From Cherax quadricarinatus (Eukaryota; Arthropoda; Malacostraca; Decapoda; Parastacidae): 64,000 nt of DNA. A program made the position numbers and the translations under genes. The stretch covers positions 22,044,173-22,108,172 of the forward strand of contig NC_091307.1 of the NCBI RefSeq assembly GCF_038502225.1. Direction: 5' to 3'. The notes below the pieces were generated by a model. It had not been told where the DNA came from. It saw only the letters and a program-made list of their open reading frames with translations, and did not search any database. Position 1 is the first letter of the stretch. Each line of letters begins with the position of its first letter. Positions 21,646-31,954 of this stretch are shown here, in pieces.

Positions 21646-22053
21646 TAAGAGGAATATCCTACGAAGAAAGGTTGAGGGAAATCGGCCTGACGACACTGGA
21701 GGGCAGGAGGGTCAGGGGAGACATGATAAACACACAAAATACTGCGTGGAATAGACAAAGTGGACAGAGACAGGATGTTCCAGAGAGGGGACACAGAAAC
21801 AAGGGGTCACTCTTGGAAGTTGAAGACTCAGATGAGTCACAGGGATGTTAGGAAGTATTTCTTCAGTCATAGAGTTGTCAGGAAGTGGAACAGTCTGGCG
21901 AGTGATGTAGTGGAGGCAGGAACCATACATAGCTTTAAGACGAGGTATGATAAAGCTCATGGAGCAGGGAGAGAGAGGACCTAGTAGCGTTCAGTGAAGA
22001 GGCGGGGCCAGGAGCTGAGTATCAACCCCTGCAACCAAAATTAGGTGAGTACA
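21646..22053 (+). mobile_element. LINE-A copy 2: 3' end only
   Basis: Restarts at the block ggaatatcctacgaagaaag, which corresponds to about 21,230 in copy 1, and runs through the C-terminal coding end and 3' UTR to ttaggtgagtac. It begins directly after the CA tail of copy 1, in the same orientation. A small deletion gives atgataaacacacaaaatac where copy 1 has acgacatataaaatac, so the frame breaks. The 74-codon frame at 21,760-21,984 is its last coding piece. Confidence 0.88.
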
Positions 22054-22182
22054 GTTAGGCGAGTACACACGATAAGGCTCTTGGAGCCGGGAGAGAGTGG
22101 GCCTAGTAGCAATCAGAAAACAGGAGCCAGGTACTGTGACTCGACACCTGCAGCCACATATAGGCGAGTATACACACACAAT
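22054..22182 (+). mobile_element. LINE-A copy 3: terminal 3' UTR
   Basis: A third 3' end, gataaggctcttggagc through ctgcagccacatataggcg and agtatacacacaca, follows copy 2 in the same orientation. Only about 110 bp of the element is present. With copies 1 and 2 it forms three stacked 3' termini. Confidence 0.78.
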
Positions 22183-22590
22183 AATGTATATGAACTCTTC
22201 TAGCATGTCGTTTTGCCCCCCCCCCACCAGGATATAACAATAAATACTTTTTAAATCAGATTCGAACAATTTTACTTTCAACAGTCACATCTTTAGACAA
22301 TGTCAAAGAAACGTAGAATAAAATTTAAATAAAAGAAGAATTACGCCGGGTATTTTTAAAACAAGCGTTCAGATGAGCGAGGCCAGATATCCGTACTGTC
22401 CAGGGGGTAGACTTTCTTCAGCACCAAGCAGTGAGAAACACTTCTGGAGCCTAACAGTATAACGGTAGCACTCCATGCCACTCCTGCAACAACCACTGCC
22501 TCAAGTCGACCAACTTCTGCCTCCCCTTCTGCCTCAACCCCTGGATCAAATTGCGTCTCATTATCTGGAATGATAACATAGAACTACATT
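22183..22590. other. No recognised feature
   Basis: Mixed sequence with a poly-C run at about 22,217-22,227. It leads into the 41-bp array. Confidence 0.5.
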
Positions 22591-22599
22591 CCACCCTAC

Positions 22600-23112
22600 A
22601 CTTGTCTGATGTATAATCTAGTGCCACATGCCAACCTGCACTTGTGTGGAATGATTCAGTAATACAGCATACCATACTACACTTGTGTGGAATGATACAA
22701 TAAAACAGCATACCACACTATACTTGTGTGGAATGATACAGTAGTACCGCATACCACAATACACTTGTGTGGAATGATACAGTAGTACAGCATACCACAC
22801 TACACTTGTGTGGAATGATACAGTACTACAGCATACCACACTACACTTGTGTGGAATGATACAGTAGTACAGCATACCACACTACACTTGTGTGGAATGA
22901 TACAGTAGTACAGCATACCACACTACACTTGTGTGGAATGATACAGTAGTACAGCATACCACACTACACTTGTGTGGAATGATACAGTAGTACAGCATAC
23001 CACACTACACTTGTGTGGAATGATACAGTAGTACAGCATACCACACTACACTTGTGTGGAATGATACAGTAGTACAGCATACCACACTACACTTGTGTGG
23101 AATGATACAGTA
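22600..23112. repeat. 41-bp minisatellite, about 12 units
   Basis: The unit is tgtgtggaatgatacagtag followed by tacagcataccacactacact. The spacing of cagtagtac is 41 bp (22,862 to 22,903). Units on the left are diverged and units on the right are almost identical. It shares the period but not the sequence of the 41-bp array at 5.8-6.6 kb. Confidence 0.96.
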
Positions 23113-24965
23113 CCGGCAATAAAACAATTTGACAAAAATTATTTTTTACAAAGTTATGTATGGATGTTACAAAAAAACGCGATTTCTAATAAGCTTAGAG
23201 ATCTCCAGTGAATACTAGAAAGGACTGCCCTTCTAGCATTCAGCCTGTTACTGGGTTTTCGTAACAAGTAGTCAGTATCCTGGCCAATTATCCAATGGAA
23301 TTCAATAAGAATTATTAGTGCTTCAGGATTACAACTGGTAGGCTACTAACTAGAGAAATTAAAATTTAATAAATTTATTAACAATAATAATGTCTAGGAG
23401 TATATTATCAAATTAAATTAAATTAATCACAGTAATCAAAATAATAATCACTTCTTTCGTGTACAGAAATATTGTGCTGAAGGCACATATCACATTTATA
23501 TGTTTTAAGTACCGTCTGGTACATTGTTAACATTTAATAACCTAATACCTATATATACAAATAAGTTTGTGTGTATATTTGTAAGTGCTCTAAGTAGTTC
23601 GCTATGTCTCACGACTCGACTAGACTTACACCAGTGACTAACAAAGACCTCGCATCGACTAACTTCTTTACCACCTGGCAACCAGTACAGCTTGCTTGAA
23701 CAATAAAACGATTGTTAAGCCCAATAGCAATATAACAAGCAACTGCGATACAGAATCAGGAACAAGGAGATAATATAACGACACTAAGTAGGGACCATCA
23801 ACAGATCCTCCACAAAAGTCACAGAACTCCCATACTACTGAATCTAAGTTCAGCCTAAGAAAATCCCCGATTGTGACAGTACACAAATACTGGTACAAGT
23901 TAGGTCAGAGGCTACAGCTCAGGACCTGAGTTGCTCAGAGTGTCTATGCGACACACAACCACAGTACAACGTCGAAAATCACTAAGTCTAGACAATGTTC
24001 AGTGAACAGAGTTCTACAGAACCAACAAGAAAGCTACAGAGACGATCTTCCAACAAGGGCCAATAAGGGAGAGTTAGGCACGTCTTGTCAGGAATACATC
24101 CAACCTTGGTACCAAGCGAGTCTAGACCAGACTGACTACTTCAGGCGAGGTGTGAACACCCCCCTCGATCACGTGATAGCTCCGTGGACAGTTGCTGCCC
24201 AGCAACAGAGAAGCCGGCAGAGTAACGAGCAACAAGCGATAATTACAGTAGTTAGACAATCAAGACTTGAACTATGAGCACATAATATATGAATGTTACA
24301 TCCTACCTAACAAAAGTAACTAAGTCAAATAATAATATAAAGCAATATATTTACGATTTAGCTATTATCGCAAATATAAGCAATATAAAATTATATGAAA
24401 AGGTAATATACATTATATACATTGTGACCCATTCAGGGGTTGCAACAATGGATGTAAGAGGAAGGATCTCCAGGAACAGTCGATTTTTACCTCTGGGGTT
24501 CACTGACCCCTGAAGCCCTTCAGTGTACACCTCTAAGGGTTCATTTGCCTCCGGGTAAGAGCCTCTCCCCCATCCTGTCTTCACTAAAGGTTCAGGTACT
24601 AAGGCAGGTTTAAAAGTTTCCTTGTAGCTGAGCTGAAGGCAGTTACTGAGTAGTGAGTTGACCTGACCTAGTCCTGGCTCTCTTAAGTAATGAGTTAACC
24701 TGACTTAGTCTTGACTTTCTCGTCTCTTCTTCACCTGATTTTTCTCCTTTTTATCATTTTCACTCTTTTCAATCTGGCAGAAAAGTTGCTGGGAGAAAGA
24801 GGTGGAAGGATGGTATGATAGAGAAGTGATGATGAGGTGGGGAATGATAGGGAGGAAGATGCAGGAGGTGGACGAGTGAAAGAGAACGAGAGACAGAGAG
24901 GGAGAGAGAGAGAGACGAAAGGCGAGTAGTAGGAAAGGGAAAACGAAGTAGTGAACTAAAATCAT
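23113..24965. other. Unrecognised low-repeat block
   Basis: About 1.85 kb with little simple repeat, the longest such stretch outside the retroelements. The longest open frames are under 95 codons (for example 24,002-24,277 plus) and lack recognisable domains, initiation context or splice structure that I can defend. It could be an old element, a piece of long terminal repeat, intronic DNA or intergenic DNA. Confidence 0.4.
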
Positions 24966-25065
24966 AGCACAACAGCCTGATTGATCACGCAGTCAAGCAG
25001 GAGGACTGTTCTTGGCCCGGGGCGTGGGGGCCATGACTCCCGGAATCTCCTACCGGTAGTCAACC
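24966..25065 (+). mobile_element. LINE-C 3'-tail fragment, type 1
   Basis: acaacagcctgattgatcac, then ggcccggggcgtgggggccatgactcccgg in the order of the type 1 tail. It is followed by a small inverted repeat made of ctaccggtag and caaccggtag. Confidence 0.65.
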
Positions 25066-25129
25066 GGTAGGAGAGTAAATCACTGTAGTTAAAGTGAAGG
25101 AATAGTTGAATAAAACAATTGTGTAATAG

Positions 25130-25290
25130 TTGGGAATCTTTATTGAGGAAAGGTTTCGCCAGCCAGTGGCTTCTTCAGTCCAGTACAGAGAAGAACGGAG
25201 AAAGATGAGGATGGGTTTGAGGTAATCAGTCCCTGAGGCTGGAGTCGTGTTCAGTCCATCAGTCTTGATGGACTGAACACTTACATCTCA
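25130..25290 (-). repeat. GAAACGT-type dispersed repeat, minus strand
   Basis: Plus-strand text ctttattgaggaaaggtttc followed by gccagccagtggcttcttca is the reverse complement of the gaagaagtcactggctggcg and aaacgtttcc blocks at 12.7-12.9 kb. It ends with an inverted pair built around agtccatcagtcttgatggact. Confidence 0.75.
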
Positions 25291-26085
25291 GAGTGTAATT
25301 AACTGAAATCAAAATAAATATTCAATTTTATTGGACGTAATAGAAACGAATTATTAGCATAAAGGAAAGGAGAGGTAAAGGAACGAAAGAAGGAAATTGT
25401 AGCAAACTGGAAGAGAATAAATATGGCTAAGGGGGAAAAAACTAACAAGTTAACTTGGACTTTGGCGAAGTGGCCCAAGAAGAAGTGATAAATGAGGTGG
25501 CGCAAGGCACGACTGATGACTGTGGCCTGAGAGACGGAGTGAGAGAAATGGCGAGAGGTGAGGAAAAATGGTGAGTGGGGGAAGTGGTGTGGATGGGGGA
25601 AAGAGGGAGAGGAAGGAGAGGAAGGGATAGAGATATAGGTGAGTACATGAAGAGAGGGCTGGTGAGGCAGTCAGTGATGATGAGACAGAGGAAAGGATGA
25701 GGGGATGAAGAGAGGATGAGATTGCGAGAGGAAAGGATGAGGGGGATGGAGAGATAGTGGGAGTAAGAAGAGGGGATGAGGATAAAGAAGTAATGAGTGA
25801 AGGGATGAAGATTGTCAGAGTTAAAAATAAGAGTCATAACATTTCTGGTTAGGAGAGAATGGGAGAAAAATGGGAGAGGATAGATGAAGGATAATGGGAT
25901 AGAGGATAGGAGCCTCCTGCTCTCGTGTGTAAGTACAGTTAGAAGACGGAGGATCGAACCTTCCAACTGTTCCACGAGAAGTTCTGATAGCGTCCTGTAC
26001 CTGAAGGCTCCCAGACTCGTCGAAATCAGTATCTGTTTAGAAGTACAAGAATCCACTATCACATGCCTTAAATATTCTATGGAGA
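25291..26085. other. Purine-rich DNA, no recognised gene
   Basis: Strong A/G bias on plus at 25,340-25,900 gives long pyrimidine-derived frames on minus, including one of 206 codons that is rich in Ser/Leu/Pro. No domain is evident and composition explains the openness. Confidence 0.5.
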
Positions 26086-27205
26086 AGGAGCGTGGAGACT
26101 GGAATCATCCCACAGTCTTTAAAAACCACAGATATAACCCCAGAAATAACAATAACATCCCACATTATTGAGGTCTTTGACAGGGTTTTAAGAAGCAAGA
26201 TTGCCAGTCATGTAGAATAACAGCAGCAGTTGCATAATCCAGGTCAACTGGGGTTCAGAACATGATCGTGGATACACTGGAAGACAAGTAAAACACAGAT
26301 TAAGTGTGCAACGACTTAACAAAAGTCTTTGACAAGTGCGACCACGGTTAACTGCTTCACAAAATGCTTGGAAAGGAATGTCTTGAAAGGTGAGCAGATG
26401 AATATGTAACTTCCTAACTAGTAGAACCCAAAGAGTGGTGGTAAATGCAGCAAAATCAGGGTGTCATATAGTCAAGAGTGTTGTTCCCAAGGCACAGTAC
26501 TTGCCCCACTTCTCATTCTCATACAAGACATAAACAGGGACATAAATCATAACGCTGGATCATCAACAGATCATCAACAGAGCGAAAGTCTAGTGTGAGA
26601 GATCTGGGAGGGATAATGTCAAATCTCACGTTCAAGGAGCATAACAATATTATTATCGCAACTGTAAAGGAAATGATATGTTGGACAACTAGAACTTTCA
26701 GAGTAAGAGATCCCAAGCCAATGATGACATTCAAGTCACTCGTTCTCTCTAGGCTGGAATATTGCTGTGTACTGACGGCCTCTTTTAAAGTAGGCGAAAT
26801 TACAGCACTGGAAAACGCACAGAGAACCTTCATAGCTCGTATAAACTCGGTTAACCATCTTAATTATTGGGAGCACTTGAAGTCCCTAGAACTGTACTAC
26901 TTACAACGTATGCGAGAAAGATACAAGATAATCTACATCTGGAAGAGTATAGATACCTTCAAGGGAACACTTAGAGATCACAATAAGTGTGAAGGCACCA
27001 CGACTCTTGAACACCCTCCCGCTGTCTTCAAGCGGGAATTCGACAGATTCCTCAAATTACGTCTTGATCAACCGGGTTGTGGTGCATACAGTGAGCTGCG
27101 GGCTGCAGACACCAACAGGGTGATCGATCAGACCAGCAACCAGGAAGCCTGGTCTTGGACCGGGAAGCAGTGATTTCTGAAAGATACTACAAGTAACATC
27201 CAAGT
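26086..27205 (+). pseudogene. LINE-C reverse transcriptase, heavily degraded
   Basis: Short plus-strand blocks follow the LINE-C order: a piece matching the HNPGQHGFR region (ttgcataatccaggtcaact), a piece matching the PQGTVLAP region, then a 192-codon frame at 26,595-27,173 with RDLGGIMSNLTFKEHNN, LSRLEYCCVLTASFK and NSVNHLNYWEHLKSLELYYL. The FADD segment is deleted and several stops and indels are present. The tail runs DQPGCGAYSELRAADTN to the type 1 end. This is an old insertion. Confidence 0.82.
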
Positions 27206-27345
27206 AACATATAACGAGGCCCGGTCCTAGACCAGGCCTGGTGGATCAAGGCCTGATCAGCCAGGATTGCACTGCTGTTGGCACGAAGTCTGTCCTACAA
27301 ACCACAGCCCGGCTGATCAGGAACCAGTCAGCGGAAATTACCAAG
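27206..27345 (-). mobile_element. LINE-C 3' end, minus strand, tail-to-tail with 26.1-27.2 kb
   Basis: Plus text aggcccggtcctagaccagg, cctgatcagccagg and acagcccggctgatcagga is the reverse complement of the LINE-C 3' coding end. It meets the plus-strand LINE-C end across tandem aagtaacat units. Confidence 0.75.
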
Positions 27346-27625
27346 TTCTCTCTTCAGAACAAAATAAGTCAGTTGTATATATTTTCAGATATTTGCTCTT
27401 CTTATTTGGAATCAGAATTTGTTGCCGTTGAACATAATTCTGTTTGTCGTTGTTCAACGGAAGTTACCTGTACGATATTTGTAAGTTAACAGTAGTTTTC
27501 CTGTACATTTCCTGTGCGTTACCTGTACGTTTCCTGTAGTTTTTTCAACGGTGACTGTGTAGTTTCTATTTTTGTCTTTCGCAAAAAAAAAAAAGATACA
27601 AATCTGTGATTTGTTTTTTCTATGC
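27346..27625. other. No recognised feature
   Basis: AT-rich DNA with short cctgtacgtttcctgta repeats at 27,490-27,545. Confidence 0.5.

Positions 27626-27716
<91 letters not shown>
27626..27716. repeat. (GA)n microsatellite
   Basis: About 44 GA units. Confidence 0.98.
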
Positions 27717-27717
<1 letters not shown>

Positions 27718-27868
27718 GGGAGGAGGACGGTCTTTCATGATAATTACTGCGCATGCGTGAATTTGTAAATCAATTAAGACTTGCCACTGGGATAATTAAT
27801 CCGTTGAAATTTTCATCACTGTGTAATTATGCTGGTGTATAGTTATTTACAGTTAAATAACCAGATTT

Positions 27869-27869
27869 C

Positions 27870-27951
<82 letters not shown>
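27869..27951. repeat. (TC)n microsatellite
   Basis: About 40 TC units, reverse-complementary to the GA array 150-240 bp upstream, so the two could pair as an inverted repeat. Confidence 0.98.
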
Positions 27952-27954
<3 letters not shown>

Positions 27955-28062
27955 CATAAAGTGAGAACAACCTTTGGCTGTCTTAAAGAGAGAATTGGAC
28001 AAGCTCGTGAAATAATTTCCTGAGCAATCGGGCTGTGGTTCGTGCGTGCTACCAGCATTAAC
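27955..28062 (+). mobile_element. LINE-C 3'-end fragment that runs into the 32-bp satellite
   Basis: Contains acaacctttggctgtcttaa and agagagaattggacaagctc (the AFKRELD-like region) and then gagcaatcgggctgtggttc, which matches the DQPGCGS coding block. The next bases, ctgcctggttcatcaggcc, are both the following part of the LINE end and the first unit of the satellite. This makes it the apparent seed of the array. Confidence 0.75.
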
Positions 28063-29025
28063 TGCCTGGTTCATCAGGCCTTGTTCTCTCAAGAGGCCTA
28101 GTTCATTAGTCCTTGTTCCCTCAAGAGGCCTAATTCCTCAGGCCTGGTTCATCAGTCCTTGTTCCCTCAAGAGGCCTGGTTCATCAGACCTTGATCCCTC
28201 AAGAGGCCTGGTTCATCAGACCTTGATCCCTCAAGAGGCCTGGTTCATCAGGCCTTGATCCCTCAAGAGGCCTGGTTCATCAGGACTTGATCCCTCAAGA
28301 GGCCTGGTTCATCAGGTCTTGATCCCTCAAGAGGCCTGGTTCATCAGACCTTGATCCCTCAAGAGGCCTGGTTCATCAGGCCTTGATCCCTCAAGAGGCC
28401 TGATTCATCAGGACTTGATCCCTCAAGAGGCCTGATTCATCAGGTCTTGATCCCTCAAGAGGCCTGATTCATCAGGTCTTGATCCCTCAAGAGGCCTGAT
28501 TCATCAGACCTTGATCCCTCAAGAGGCCTGGTTCATCAGGCCTTGATCCCTCAAGAGGTCTGGTTTATCAGACCTTGATCCCTCAAGAGGCCTGGTTCAT
28601 CAGGACTTGATCCCTCAAGAGGCCTGGTTCATCAGGTCTTGATCCCTCAAGAGGCCTGGTTCATCAGGTCTTGATCCCTCAAGAGGCCTGGTTCATCAGG
28701 TCTTGATCCCTCAAGAGGCCTGGTTCATCAGGTCTTGATCCCTCAAGAGGCCTGATTCATCAGGTCTTGATCCCTCAAGAGGCCTGGTTCATCAGGTCTT
28801 GATCCCTCAAGAGGCCTGGTTCATCACACCTTGATCCCTCAAGAGGCCTGGTTCATCACACCTTGATCCCTCAAGAGGCCTGGTTCATCAGGCCTTGATC
28901 CCTCAAGAGGCCTGGTTCATCACGTCTTGATCCCTCAAGAGGCCTGGTTCATCAGGCCTTGATGCCTAAAGAGGCCTGGTTCATCATGCCTTGATCCCTC
29001 AAGAGGCCTGGTTCATCAGGCCTTG
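28063..29025. repeat. 32-bp satellite, left block (about 30 units)
   Basis: The unit is cttgatccctcaagaggcc followed by tggttcatcaggc, period 32 bp. The first two or three units are diverged and closer to the LINE-C tail. Later units carry variants at the cagg(c/a/t)c position (caggcc, caggac, caggtc, cagacc, cacacc). Essentially all units have ccctcaag. The block ends in ccttg at the LTR element boundary. Confidence 0.96.
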
Positions 29026-29026
29026 C

Positions 29027-29313
29027 ATCATGTGGGTTTTCGATACGTGGATGGGGTAAGAATACTCACGTAGGCTGGTAGTACGTATAATATAACGGAA
29101 GGTATGGGGAAGCACCAACAGCCGACCTGTCTCTCTCTGCTGGCTAACTACGACTGACCCATAGTGCCTACGGGTGAGGGTGTTTAAAATCCTGCTATGG
29201 TCAGCAGCAATATGAATACAGTCAATGATTCACACAGACGGTTGGTAGTGAGTCATCTACTGGTACACTGGTTACTGGTAACTTGTTACTAGGAACTGGT
29301 ACTTCTACTGAGA
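29027..29313 (-). repeat. 3' LTR of the gypsy-like element
   Basis: 287 bp shared with 35,465-35,751, without indels. On plus it runs from atcatgtgggttttcgatac to acttctactgaga. The edges do not show the usual TG...CA form. A TGTG lies four bases in from the left. A small hairpin (tatgtcg/cgacata) lies just right of it, where a polypurine tract would be expected and is not seen. It is possible that the true LTR extends further right (to about 29.7 kb) and that the other LTR is shortened. Confidence 0.8.
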
Positions 29314-29760
29314 GCTCGGCGACGCTAACGTATGTCGTCCCGACATACAACTAATACAAACTAGAGACGGCAGGTATACGGCTTGGGCTGATTCTATACA
29401 GTGTCAAAGTACACAACAATTGAACATTATAAAATACATAAGTAGAATATTGGAATGGAAGCTTACATAATTGAAACTGTAATAAAACTGCAATGCAATA
29501 CAAGGTATAATATAGCACAACTCATCGAATGAAACTCATTGTTGGGATTACACAATAGAAGTGATTAAAAAAATTTGATTGATCGATCTGTATTCATGTG
29601 ATCTACGGATTCTGAGGAAGGAATATATACAAAGAAAGAAGTGTTTAACAGAAAGGCAGATTCGGTGCACTCAAATGTAGACTGTTAATTCTCAGAATTC
29701 GGAGAGAATGTGAACACAAAAAAAAATTCTTGAATGCTGATAAGTTGATACTGTAATTAT
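29314..29760 (-). other. Region between integrase stop and 3' LTR
   Basis: About 450 bp of AT-rich non-coding DNA inside the element. It could be 3' UTR or an unshared part of a longer LTR. No clear polypurine tract is visible on the minus strand. Confidence 0.5.
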
Positions 29761-30822
29761 TCATCTATACAGGTTATTTACATTTAACCCCAACTCTGCT
29801 AGGGTGAGATTGATATATGCAGAATGGGTGTCATCTCTGGGAGGATCAAACTCTGTTGCACTGGCTAACTCATGCTGTATTTGAGGCAAATCTGAATTGG
29901 TAGTTACAAATGATACTTGAGGATTTCTCAATACCTGTCGTGTATGTAGGGAATAACGACATTCAGGTTGATCGTCTGACTGAGTATCAGAGGTAGAGAG
30001 TACAGGATCAGGAGGATTGTCAGAGTCTGTCACATTAGTCTGGGTTGGAACATCATTATCATCACATACTAACTTCATATGATCTAAATGCGATTCTTTA
30101 TACTGACCAGTACTAATTTCTCTAACCTTATACTTATTACCAGTGATATGTTCAACTACTCGATAAGGACCCACAAACTTTTGATCAAGCTTAGGCATTG
30201 CAGACGTTTTGTTAAAGTTGGTCAGCATAACTCTCGAACCTACTTTGATTTTGGATGGCTTTGCTCGAGTGTTTGCGACTCTTGTAAATTCTGCTGTTGA
30301 TTTATGAAGTGTTTCACGGATTCTTCTAAAAACACTTTGAGCTAAGCTGGTATGAGTTGCTATGAAATCATCAGGGTTGTAATTTGGTTTCGGATTAGAA
30401 TATAGCAACTCATAAGGCAAACGTTTATCTACACTGTACAATGCATAATGTGGAGTGTCACCTATAGAAACATTGTAAGCAGAATTTATAGCACACTGCA
30501 CATCAGGTATAACTTCATCCCAAGTTTCACTGTTGGGATTGATAGTGGCTCTCAATACATCAAGTACTTTCTTATTGGTACATTCTGCTAACCCATTGCT
30601 GGCAGGATGATGAGGAACAATGGTGGATTTAGAGATCTTGTACAAGGTGCACAAATTTTCAAGAATCTCATTACAGAATTCACCTCCATTATCTGTTACT
30701 AGGGACTTAGGGGTGGTATGCCTGCAGATAATGCGTTCTTTAAACGCTTTAGCTACTGTCTCGGCAGTCTTATCTGCAATAGGAACTAACTCACAATATC
30801 TGAAGGGAACATTGGAAATTAG
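29761..30822 (-). pseudogene. Gypsy-like integrase: second half of catalytic core and C-terminal domain
   Basis: Integrase inserts the element cDNA into host DNA. This frame contains the second catalytic Asp in SLVTDNGGEF and the Glu in HHPASNGLAECTNKKV, followed by a GPY/F-type module (KFVGPYRVVEHITGNKY, then SHLDHMKLV). The last 90 or so residues have no recognised domain and no chromodomain. The frame is offset from the upstream pol frame. Only about 45 residues separate the first catalytic Asp (in VALDLLTNF) from the second, against roughly 60 usual for the family. That points to a deletion of about 40-50 bp near 30,815 that also shifts the frame. Confidence 0.87.
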
Positions 30823-31954
30823 TTAACAAATCTAGTGCAACTCTTTCCCAAGGTTCACTAGTGGTTGGATACACTTGGATTGGATTAGGACCATTAGCAT
30901 TACCTTTATGTTGCATGCAGACACTACATTTGTTAACATACTCAGAAATATCAGTTGCCATATGAGGCCAAAAGTATTTCAATCTGGCTTGTTTTACTGA
31001 ACGATCCATACCAGGGTGTGCAACACCTGGTACATCGTGAACTAGCTGTAAGGCTACATTCACTAGTGACTGTGGAATTACTAACTGGTAAACTCTTCTG
31101 TTAGGAGTACCCAACTCGGCTGTTCGATACAGTAATTCTTGGTTCATGACAAAGTCACTGATGGGTGCTGGTGGCTTCACAGTCAGAATAAGATCTTCCT
31201 GGAGCAGGAATCGAATCACACCAGACCACATGGGATCTGTTCGTTGAGCATTCTTTACATCCTCAGCACTAAATGGAGGGTCTGCAGTTACTATACTAAC
31301 ATGTCGCGATAAGGCATCTGCGACTACATTTGACTTGCCAGGTAAGTGTTCAAAGGTCGGATTGAACTCTTGGATAGTTAAGGTCCATCTGGCTAACATT
31401 CCAGTAGGTTGTTTGTTCTGGAATAAAGGTATCAGTGGAACGTGGTCTGTCAAGACATGAACAGAGTACTGATAAATAATGTCTCGGAAGTGCTTTAAAG
31501 ACCATACTATTGCTAAAGCTTCTTGCTCAGCCTTCGTAAGGACTCGGCTAGCAAATGCAACTGCGTTGTACTTGCCATCGGTCTTCTGAGCTAGTACAGC
31601 ACCTATGCCAATAGAACTAGCATCAGTAGTCAGATAGAAGGGCTTAGAAAAATCTGGAAATTTCAAAATTGGAGCAGATGTTAGCTTTTCTTTTAGAGTT
31701 TGGAATGCTCTTTCTTGACGGAAGGTCCAAACAAAAGGAGCATCTTTCTTAAGCAACTCAGTTAGAGGAGCAGCTATGGAAGAAAAATTGGCAATAAAAG
31801 ATCTATAAAAACCTGCTAAGCCCACAAAGGATCTTACGGCATCAGCAGTTTTGGGAGTTGGAAAATTTAGTACTGCAGTTACTTTACTTTGGTCAGTCGT
31901 AACCCCTCTAGGAGTGACTACGTGACCAAGAAACTTAATTTCTGATCTGAAAAA
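30791..31954 (-). pseudogene. Gypsy-like pol: RT end, RNase H, integrase zinc domain
   Basis: This continues the protease-RT frame after one stop codon. It starts with the RT thumb/connection (EIKFLGHVV, then RSFVGLAGFYRSF) and passes into RNase H (FYLTTDASSIGIGAVLAQ, VLTDHVPL and the conserved NVVADALSR end). The integrase HHCC zinc domain follows: His in the DVPGVAHPGMD area, KYFWPHM, then CSVCMQHKG. The first integrase catalytic Asp is in WERVALDLLTNF, after which the frame fails. RNase H would remove RNA from the RNA/DNA hybrid. Confidence 0.9.

Noticed and set aside
25442..26062. 206-codon minus frame as a host gene
   Set aside because: It lies opposite a strongly purine-rich strand, has Ser/Leu/Pro composition, no recognised motif and no splice or promoter evidence.
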